From Spirosoma fluviale (GTDB lineage Bacteria; Bacteroidota; Bacteroidia; Cytophagales; Spirosomataceae), in assembly GCA_945906795.1 (NCBI GenBank), contig CAMDRO010000009.1, positions 1 through 62,994 of the forward strand: a stretch of DNA of 62,994 bases, read 5' to 3'. Of this stretch, positions 9,239-16,284 are shown piece after piece. How positions within the stretch are numbered: the first letter of the stretch is position 1; each line of letters opens with the position of its first letter. Under the pieces are notes generated by a model. The model saw only the letters and a list, made by a program, of their open reading frames with translations, was not told the origin of the DNA and made no database searches. The position numbers were made by a program, and so were the translations under genes.

Positions 9239-12067
9239 ATGAAACTAGCCTATTTACTTTTTGCCTGTTTTTTCTTCTTCTTGAGCATAAGCTTGTTGGC
9301 CCAAAACAAGGCAATCAATTATCAAGCTGTAATCTTGGATCCAAATCCCATTGAAGTTCCTGGGGCTAATATGGCTGGCCAACCATTAGCTAAAGCCAAT
9401 ATATGTCTAAAATTTTCCTTTGTTAATTCAAAGGGACTTGTGGAATATACGGAAAGCCAAAAAACAGTGACAGATGATTTCGGGTTAATTAATTTAATGA
9501 TTGGGACAGGAAATAGTGGCTTGGTCTCTTCTAGTACGGGAATTTATCCAACTTTTGGTCAATTGAAATGGGATGAAAACCCAAAGAACTTAGTGGTTTA
9601 CATCAGTTTCGATCAGTGCCTTACTTATACATTGGTCAATTCTCAGCCCTTGCTTTATACTCCCTATGCGCTTTATGCTGATGCGGTGGATTTTAAAAAT
9701 GTGCGCGATTCTCCCACAAAAGTATCTTATTTTACAAATGATTTGGGGTATTTGATTCCCAAGGATTTGGAATTAATTAAGCAAAATGTAGCCCAAAACT
9801 CTATGTTGATTGATCAAAATCAGAAGGCGAATGTCGCCAATGATCAGGTGATTAATCAAACTTTGATAAATATTGGATCTATTCTAGATGATCATGCTGG
9901 CCAATTTGATGCGATGGGAACGCAGGTCGATGCTTGGGGTACAAAAATTTTGGATCATGATGGTCGATTAGACCAACAAAGTAATCGCATCAATACGAAC
10001 CATTCAATTGTTTTAGGCCAAATAGGGGAAGTAAATACTAAAATTTCAAACATAAAATCATCGGTTGATTTAATAGATCAATCCACTGAGAAATTATCAA
10101 GTAAGTCGAATGCAATCGATTTGGGTGCCTCTAACCCCTCTAGCCAATTATACCCCACTCAAAGGGCGACCAAATCATACGTCGATAATTCCATTTTAGC
10201 GGCTGTAGGTAGCGGGGTACCTGACGCAACCACCTTGGCCACCGGCAAATTGCAGTTGGCCGGCGACCTATCCGGAACCGCTACCAACCCCACCGTTCCT
10301 GGCTTGCGCAACAAAGAAGATTTAGGCAATAAATCCATTAATATTCAATCGGATGCTGGTTCTTATGTTAAATATCCTTCCGTGAAAGCCGTCAAAGATT
10401 ATATAGATAAAGCCACGTTGGGGATTGCTTTACAAGTGACTTTGGACGGGAAAGCGGATAAAAATTCGCCTACATTTACAGGAATACCCATTTTGCCTAC
10501 AGGGACAATGGGAGTGACACAATCTGTCACGGATAATTCGACTAAATTAGCAACGACAGCCTTTGTCCAAAAGGCTACATCAGGCATTGCTTTACAAGCT
10601 ACCGTGGACGGGAAAGCGGATAAAAATTCGCCTACATTTACAGGAATACCCGTTTTGCCTACAGGAACTGTTGGGGTGACGCAAATGCCAACAGATAGTT
10701 CCACGAAATTAGCTACAACCGCCTTTGTGTATCAGGCTACATCAGGAATAGTTTCTCAGGCAACGGTGGATACTAAGGCAGATAAAAATTCACCCACGTT
10801 TACCGGATTTCCAGTTTTGCCTACTGGAACTGTTGGGGTGACACAATCACTGGCTGATAGTTCAAGTAAATTGGCCACCACGGCCTTTGTGAAAAAAGCG
10901 ACGGCTTGGATTGCATCCCAGGTCAATGTTGATGCTAAGGCCGATCGGATTTCTCCTGTTTTTACTGGGACACCTACATTGCCTAGTGGTACGATTGCGA
11001 TTACGCAAGATCTTGGAAATAATTCAAATGCCATTGCCACGACGGCTTTTGTCTTGGCTAACTCCAACGCAAGTGGATATCAATCCATCACCACAGGAAC
11101 TGAAATTTCAACCAGTTCCACCACGGATGTACCTGTCAATGGAATGACCATAACGGCTATTGCTGGAAAATATGTAGTCAGTTTTAATAGCCAATATACC
11201 TTAGAGGCTGCGAATATAACTGGACAGGCATCGGTTGATTTAACAAGGGCTTACATTTTTTTAATGACTAAACCATTAACAATTTCTGGGCATGGGGTTT
11301 TGTATGGGTCAGGTAGTAATGGTGGAGAGGTACTTGGACCCGGGGTTTATTCGAATGCGGCAGCTGTCACAACAGCCGGGATTTTAATCTTAGATGGAGG
11401 GGGAAATCCAAATGCAGAATTTGTTTTCAATTTTGGAGCAGCTTTTAGTACGGGCGCTAGTTTTGAACTTGTACTAAGAAATGGAGCATCTGCTTGCCAT
11501 GTTTATTGGATAGTGGAGGGAGCCATCGCTTTGGGGGCTAATACCATTATGAAAGGATTTTTAATAAGCAATAATGGCGCAATTGCATTAGGTAGCAATT
11601 CGGCCGTTGACGGAAGTTTATTTAGTAAACTTGGGGCAATCGATATACTTAGTTCAACCGTTACCCGCTCGATTGGGTGTATTAATGATTTTGGAGCCTT
11701 AAATAATTTTGCTATTTATTCAAAAGTAGGTGCAATTTCAAACACAGGTAATTCCAAAATTACCGGAAACATAGGATATGATGGATTGAACGCTAGCCTA
11801 GTCACAGGATTTGATTCGGCTATTGTTTATGGGGAAATTTTCACCGCTGGAATCAGTAGTGCGATTGCAAATTTTAGCCTCTACCAAAATGGCACCATGA
11901 TCCCCTTTTCAAGTCGAAAGAGGGTGAGCAAATACAATTTGGGCGAAATAAATCTAGAGGCCATTGCCACTGTAGGAGCGGGTGAAAATATTGATGTTCG
12001 TTGGAATGTAGACACAGGAACCATCAAACTTCAAAATAGGGTTTTGACTATTTTAAGTGTTAGGTGA
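9239..12067 (+). CDS. Surface fibre: phage-tail-type repeats fused to a DUF3494 ice-binding-like domain
   Basis: Predicted secreted adhesin of 942 residues. Parts in order: signal peptide (about 1-22); an N-terminal domain as in tail-fibre-like Bacteroidota proteins (INYQAVILDPN ... LLYTPYALYADAV, to about 155); a coiled, Gln/Asn-rich linker (about 170-300); a collar motif TQRATKSYVD (near 305); four 54-residue repeats with the core ADKNSPTFTG ... KLATTAFV (404-619); then a beta-sandwich-like strand pair (622-658) and a DUF3494-type ice-binding module (about 658-865) recognised by PGVY, LDGGGNPNAEFVFNFG, NGASACHVYW and NFAIYSKVGAISNTG. The halves of this module come in swapped order compared with known ice-binding proteins. 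The tail (875-942) resembles the end of a C1q/TNF-like sandwich. No T9SS sorting domain is visible. It could bind ice, or use the fold to stick to surfaces. Confidence 0.8.
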   Translation: MKLAYLLFACFFFFLSISLLAQNKAINYQAVILDPNPIEVPGANMAGQPLAKANICLKFSFVNSKGLVEYTESQKTVTDDFGLINLMIGTGNSGLVSSSTGIYPTFGQLKWDENPKNLVVYISFDQCLTYTLVNSQPLLYTPYALYADAVDFKNVRDSPTKVSYFTNDLGYLIPKDLELIKQNVAQNSMLIDQNQKANVANDQVINQTLINIGSILDDHAGQFDAMGTQVDAWGTKILDHDGRLDQQSNRINTNHSIVLGQIGEVNTKISNIKSSVDLIDQSTEKLSSKSNAIDLGASNPSSQLYPTQRATKSYVDNSILAAVGSGVPDATTLATGKLQLAGDLSGTATNPTVPGLRNKEDLGNKSINIQSDAGSYVKYPSVKAVKDYIDKATLGIALQVTLDGKADKNSPTFTGIPILPTGTMGVTQSVTDNSTKLATTAFVQKATSGIALQATVDGKADKNSPTFTGIPVLPTGTVGVTQMPTDSSTKLATTAFVYQATSGIVSQATVDTKADKNSPTFTGFPVLPTGTVGVTQSLADSSSKLATTAFVKKATAWIASQVNVDAKADRISPVFTGTPTLPSGTIAITQDLGNNSNAIATTAFVLANSNASGYQSITTGTEISTSSTTDVPVNGMTITAIAGKYVVSFNSQYTLEAANITGQASVDLTRAYIFLMTKPLTISGHGVLYGSGSNGGEVLGPGVYSNAAAVTTAGILILDGGGNPNAEFVFNFGAAFSTGASFELVLRNGASACHVYWIVEGAIALGANTIMKGFLISNNGAIALGSNSAVDGSLFSKLGAIDILSSTVTRSIGCINDFGALNNFAIYSKVGAISNTGNSKITGNIGYDGLNASLVTGFDSAIVYGEIFTAGISSAIANFSLYQNGTMIPFSSRKRVSKYNLGEINLEAIATVGAGENIDVRWNVDTGTIKLQNRVLTILSVR
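10448..11095 (+). repeat. Four tandem 162-nt coding repeats (54 residues each)
   Basis: The equivalent codon of each unit (the residue before KAD) starts at 10448, 10610, 10772 and 10934, an exact 162-nt period. Units 1 and 2 share long identical stretches at DNA level, while unit 4 has drifted, which suggests stepwise duplication. The protein unit resembles short tail-fibre repeats of phages and forms the stalk of the fibre. Confidence 0.9.
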
Positions 12068-12073
12068 ATGGGT

Positions 12074-13513
12074 TTAATAAAAACTTTCCAATAATTCTAA
12101 GGCTTTTCGACTAGGTAATTCCTTGGTTTGAATGACTTTATCTAAGATTTGCACTTTTTGGTCTTTATTTGAAAAGCTAGGCCATGTAGGTAAACCTGAA
12201 CCATTTGGATTCCCTGTTTTGGCAAAATTGACCCAATAGGAAGACATTTTCTCACTTAATACTTGGTCTGCATCCTCAAAAGGCCTATTTACTTGATTTA
12301 GATTTGCATAAGCGTAAGGAACTTCACCCGTATGAAAAGCTCCAAAACGTGTTGCCTCATCGTATCCAGGAATCGCTCTTGTAAATTGGTACATAAAAAC
12401 GGGTGCCTTCCCCCGCATGTTTTGTGTTTTAGCCCATGTATGAACTTGGACTCCAAAGCTTTCATCTCGGCCTAAATTGAGGGATGAACTAGAAATTTCA
12501 GGGGGATATTGGCTTAATAATTCTGAGGAACGTGCACCAAAACGCTTTTCTATTGACGTTTTAAAAACAGTTGGTTCCGTAGCTTTAGAGGATAAACGAT
12601 CTTCAGCATTCCAGCCAACGAGGATTGGGACATCATTTTGTAAGCCTTTTTGGTAAATCTCAGGCATAGAGAAAGGAAGTACGTAACCGTCTGAAAAAGG
12701 GGAGGCGGAGGCGCCAACTTTCTGGATCGCCTCAGCTGGCAATTCACGTAGTTCGGCAAGAGATTTTGCACCTAATTTTGCAGCCCATTCTACTCCATTG
12801 GCTTCTGCTTGAGCTTTAGTCAGCGAAGGTCTTAGTGGGCTTGGAAGCATACTGCCTCCACTTTCGGCGATGGCCCTTTGAAATAAACCTTTTGCAAGCG
12901 GTGAGGCGCATAAAAAATTTACGGCAAATGCACCAGCGGATTGGCCAGCGATAGTGACCCGATTGGGATCACCTCCAAAGGTCGATATATTGTCTTTTAC
13001 CCATTTTAATCCTGCGATCAGATCTAATAAGGCATAATTACCCGATGACTGGTAGGTTGCTTCCTTGCTTAACTCAGGGTGGGCAAGGAATCCAAAAGTA
13101 CCCACTCGGTAATTAACACTGACGAAAACAATGCCTTTTTTTGCCATATTTTCACCGTCATAAATGGGGCAGGCAGTTCCACCGCTTCGGAATCCTCCGC
13201 CATATATATAAACTAAAACAGCCTTTTTTTCTGCTTTAGTTGCAGGCGCCCAAACATTTAAATATAAACAATCCTCGCTAATAGGCGAGTCGGGAATGAG
13301 ATATTCAGAGGACCAAAATGCAAATGGAGCTGGTTTTGCCTGCATAGGACTTGGCCCAAAAGTTTTTGCTTGTTTTATGCCAAGAAATTTCTGAATGGTA
13401 TTCTGTGCAGTTAATAATCCCGCCAATTTTCCTTTAGTGGTTTGAATAGTCACTTCCTGCGCCAACATAGATGCAGAAATAAGTAGGTAAATTAGGGTAA
13501 TTAATTTCTTCAT
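12074..13513 (-). CDS. Carboxylesterase, type B (para-nitrobenzyl esterase-like)
   Basis: Secreted alpha/beta-hydrolase. The signal peptide is residues 1-18 (ASMLAQ). Visible landmarks: SEDCLYLNVWAP (79-90), oxyanion-hole GGGF (105-108), nucleophile elbow GQSAG with Ser192, a likely acid in NAED (about 304) and catalytic His394 in GAFHTGEVPY. The 479-residue length fits the family, which hydrolyses small carboxylic esters; natural substrates are often unknown. The position next to glycan-modifying genes would fit removal of ester groups from plant polymers, but this is inference. The stop codon is only 6 nt from that of the convergent fibre gene. It lies 117 nt after the Gfo/Idh gene on the same strand, so read-through from the DUF1080-Gfo/Idh transcript is possible. 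Confidence 0.9.
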   Translation of the reverse strand: MKKLITLIYLLISASMLAQEVTIQTTKGKLAGLLTAQNTIQKFLGIKQAKTFGPSPMQAKPAPFAFWSSEYLIPDSPISEDCLYLNVWAPATKAEKKAVLVYIYGGGFRSGGTACPIYDGENMAKKGIVFVSVNYRVGTFGFLAHPELSKEATYQSSGNYALLDLIAGLKWVKDNISTFGGDPNRVTIAGQSAGAFAVNFLCASPLAKGLFQRAIAESGGSMLPSPLRPSLTKAQAEANGVEWAAKLGAKSLAELRELPAEAIQKVGASASPFSDGYVLPFSMPEIYQKGLQNDVPILVGWNAEDRLSSKATEPTVFKTSIEKRFGARSSELLSQYPPEISSSSLNLGRDESFGVQVHTWAKTQNMRGKAPVFMYQFTRAIPGYDEATRFGAFHTGEVPYAYANLNQVNRPFEDADQVLSEKMSSYWVNFAKTGNPNGSGLPTWPSFSNKDQKVQILDKVIQTKELPSRKALELLESFY

Positions 13514-13630
13514 TATTTATTTTTATGGGCCAATGAATATTTGGCGGTTTAATTGATTTGCAACGATCTCGCTAAATTTTCCTTTGCCATGTGCGCTATC
13601 ATATAGAATTTTGGTTAGATACAAAAAGGC

Positions 13631-15136
13631 CTATATCGCCAAATCCCCCCATCCTTTCCGATAATTTCTTCTTATAAATTGATTTGCAGACTCAAAATTA
13701 GTCACCCGCATATTTATTCCATCCCAAGTTAAAGCTTTATATCGACCACTGTATTTATATCCCTCCATTGTTCCATAAACTGGATCGCTCCGTTTCACTT
13801 TTTCACGAAGGTTAAAACTTCTTAACAGTAAATTTCCCAATAAAACGGTTTCCGTCAAAGGACCTGCATATCCTTCAAATGGAGAACTTACTTCTTTATT
13901 TCCATAACCTGCAATACTTGCATCAATCCATTGCCACCAATGTCCATCCATATCGCCAGGAACTCGCGCATATTTTTCGGGAATATGATTTGCGTTTTCT
14001 TGTAAACTCTTTGGGAATAATCGAGGATGACTCCCGCCCCAGCCACAAGAGATGGTGCCTTTGGTCCCTATAAATAGAGTCGCACCCTCAAAATCATGTT
14101 CACCAGGCCAATCGCCCAAGGCCTCATTCATATTCAAATCTGGATCTAATTCGTTCAAGCGTTCGGGAGTGATACCACCATCCATCCAAGACAGGTCTAA
14201 ATTCTTCCCATTCTTTAATGTAAACTTGTACTTCAATGAACTTGCCACAGGGCCACTTTCTGGATAGGCTGATTCTTTAAAGACTCCTTGATAAGTGGTG
14301 GAAGCACTTCCAGAAACCTCATGGGGATAATTTAATTGCAATAATTTAAACGGGGGCCCCATAATATGGCAGCCCATATCTCCTAAAGCACCCGTTCCAA
14401 AATCCCACCATCCTCTCCAATTAAATGGCACTAGATTTTCAATGTAATTTGTTTTTTGAGCCGTACCTAACCATAAATCCCAATTTAATTCTTTCGGAAT
14501 TCGGCTAGGTGTTTTGGGCCAAGCTATTCCTTGTGGCCAAACTGGCCTATCGGTCCAGCAATAAACTTTATTTACTTCCCCTATTAAATCAGTCTCCATC
14601 CACTCACGCATCGTTTGCATACCCTCACAAGAAGCACCTTGATCTCCCATTTGAGTGACAACTTGGTATTTTTTGGCTGCCTGAGTGATGATTCTGGCTT
14701 CATAAATATCATGTGTTAACGGCTTTTGCAAATACAAATGCTTTTTCATTTGCATGGCACGTAAGCCAACGATTGCATGATTGTGGTCTGGAATGGCAAC
14801 AGTAACTGCATCAAAATATGCATGCTCCTTATCAAACATTTCACGCCAATCCTGGTAAAATTTCGCTTTAGGAAATTGTTTACGTTTAGAAGCCGCTTGC
14901 CTATCGTCAACATCACATAAAAAGGCTATTTCTGAATTTTTATTTGGCGTATTGGCCAAATGTTTGATATCATTATCTCCTTCCCCTCCACAGCCAATCG
15001 CAGCAATGGCCAACTTATCACTTGGTGCGACAAAACCCTTGCCGCCCAATACTTGTCGAGGGAAAATAAAAAAACTAGCAGATGCAAGCACGCTTTTTTT
15101 TATAAAATCGGTGCGATTTATCGAATTCTTTTTCAT
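13631..15136 (-). CDS. Gfo/Idh/MocA-family oxidoreductase, exported
   Basis: NAD(P)-dependent sugar oxidoreductase family. The N-terminus (NRTDFIKKSVLASASFFIFP) resembles a Tat leader, but the twin arginines have become Arg-Thr. The Rossmann motif is AAIGCGGEGDND (about 43-54). The conserved catalytic-site motif EKP reads QKP here (LYLQKPLTHD). The C-terminal half is the beta-sheet substrate domain (GTGALGDMGCHIMGPPF). At 501 residues it belongs to the long, secreted Bacteroidota/Planctomycetes branch. It starts 17 nt after the DUF1080 gene and is co-transcribed with it; these pairs are thought to make and then cleave 3-keto-glycosides. A non-oxidoreductase activity such as that of GH109 is possible. 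Confidence 0.87.
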   Translation of the reverse strand: MKKNSINRTDFIKKSVLASASFFIFPRQVLGGKGFVAPSDKLAIAAIGCGGEGDNDIKHLANTPNKNSEIAFLCDVDDRQAASKRKQFPKAKFYQDWREMFDKEHAYFDAVTVAIPDHNHAIVGLRAMQMKKHLYLQKPLTHDIYEARIITQAAKKYQVVTQMGDQGASCEGMQTMREWMETDLIGEVNKVYCWTDRPVWPQGIAWPKTPSRIPKELNWDLWLGTAQKTNYIENLVPFNWRGWWDFGTGALGDMGCHIMGPPFKLLQLNYPHEVSGSASTTYQGVFKESAYPESGPVASSLKYKFTLKNGKNLDLSWMDGGITPERLNELDPDLNMNEALGDWPGEHDFEGATLFIGTKGTISCGWGGSHPRLFPKSLQENANHIPEKYARVPGDMDGHWWQWIDASIAGYGNKEVSSPFEGYAGPLTETVLLGNLLLRSFNLREKVKRSDPVYGTMEGYKYSGRYKALTWDGINMRVTNFESANQFIRRNYRKGWGDLAI

Positions 15137-15153
15137 TTTGCAATGGCTAAAAT

Positions 15154-15828
15154 TTATTTTTTCAATGACCTGATCGAGACTTCCTTAAAATACACAACAT
15201 CTTTATCCCCATGGTTTTGCAGTCCGATGTACCCTACATTTGGCCTTATCCCCGGATAGGGCTCAAAATCAAATTTGCGCACTGGAGTAGGTTCCCTTTC
15301 TCGATAATCCGTCACTAATTGATCATTTAAATGAACCAAGGTCCGAGGGCCATCCAACGTAATGATCATCGTATTCCATTCAGGCCCAGGTTTTCCTGGT
15401 TTATGCAAAGGTTTAGTCATGGCGTATAAGGTGCCGCTAATGTGGTATTCATCCTCATTTGAAGTCTCGGGATGATTGTCTATTTGGACTTCATATCCGT
15501 AAAATACAGGCATCCACGCTTCTTTTGGCTCGATCGGAATTCGAATAAACACCCCAGCATTGCTATTGAATTTTTGCATTTTATATACCACTTTGATTTG
15601 GCAATTTCCAAGCATTCCACCTGTCCAATACAATAATCCCATTCCTCCTTTACTCGCTAATAAACCTTTTTCAACAAAACGACTCCCTCCGCCTACATGT
15701 TTCCAACCCCTAAGGTCTTTTCCATTGAATAATGGTTTCCATGCCTGGCCATAACAAGCTTTTGAGAAAATGAAGTAAAAAAAAAATATTCCCAATAGGG
15801 GGTAGGTTATTTTAGTCAATTGTTTCAC
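15154..15828 (-). CDS. DUF1080 family protein (3-keto-disaccharide hydrolase type)
   Basis: Secreted jelly-roll protein of the family whose characterised members cleave 3-keto-glycosides. The signal peptide is residues 1-27 (ending CYGQ). Family marks: LFNGKDLRGWKHVGG near residue 34, NSNAGVFIRIP, EVQIDN, GPEWNTMIITLDG and a final PNVGYIGLQNHG. The 224-residue length is standard. It is the first gene of a transcript DUF1080-Gfo/Idh. No other member of a 3-keto pathway is directly attached, but a second, more distant DUF1080 gene lies at 34294-34986. Confidence 0.88.
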   Translation of the reverse strand: MKQLTKITYPLLGIFFFYFIFSKACYGQAWKPLFNGKDLRGWKHVGGGSRFVEKGLLASKGGMGLLYWTGGMLGNCQIKVVYKMQKFNSNAGVFIRIPIEPKEAWMPVFYGYEVQIDNHPETSNEDEYHISGTLYAMTKPLHKPGKPGPEWNTMIITLDGPRTLVHLNDQLVTDYREREPTPVRKFDFEPYPGIRPNVGYIGLQNHGDKDVVYFKEVSIRSLKK

Positions 15829-16227
15829 TTTTTTGAATTACATTATTTAATCAAATTAAAGGAATAATTAATGAAAAAAAAATAGATAAAATATTTTGTA
15901 GTAAAAATCAGTGAAAATTAAATAGTCCACATAGGATAGATCTTAGGGCATATTTGGCAGGCATGTTTCTGGCCAATGGTAAAAACAAAATGGACACAAA
16001 AGCTAAGCAATCAACGGCTTATGCTCATTTAAATAGGTTGATTAATGGCAAAAAGCCAAATAGCAGAATAATCATAATATATATAAATAGTATAAATTAT
16101 TTTTCACCAGAGAACAGATTTTTTTATCACGAACTGTACGTCGTCAAACTAAACTGGACTCGTCAATTGTCTGTAAAGGCCAAATGTTAATTTATAAAGT
16201 GGCTGGGAACAAAATCCATGTAAACTA
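15829..16227. other. Divergent intergenic region, no gene supported
   Basis: About 400 nt between the DUF1080 gene (minus) and the M14 peptidase (plus). An open stretch at 15954-16190 has no recognisable protein features, and I do not call it. A promoter-like pair of boxes begins at its right end and is listed separately. Confidence 0.5.
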
Positions 16228-16258
16228 TTTGATTATTTTGAGCTTAATTTTATCTTTA
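16228..16258 (+). promoter_or_regulatory. Bacteroidota-type promoter for the M14 peptidase
   Basis: TTTG at 16228-16231 is followed after 19 nt by TATCTTTA (16251-16258), one base from the TAnnTTTG consensus. The ATG lies 27 nt further on, a typical leader length. Confidence 0.45.
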
Positions 16259-16284
16259 TCATTATCAACAAACAATTTCAATCC

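Noticed and set aside
10399-11067. Open frames on the minus strand opposite the fibre repeats
   Set aside because: They exist because the 162-nt coding repeat happens to lack stops on the other strand; they have no start context, and their repeats mirror the plus-strand protein.
10448-11095. CRISPR-like or assembly-artefact repeat
   Set aside because: The units are in frame, differ from each other at many synonymous and other positions, and form a recognisable protein repeat.
15954-16190. Possible 78-codon gene
   Set aside because: No protein features, unusual composition, no homologous pattern, and it lies in a divergent promoter region.
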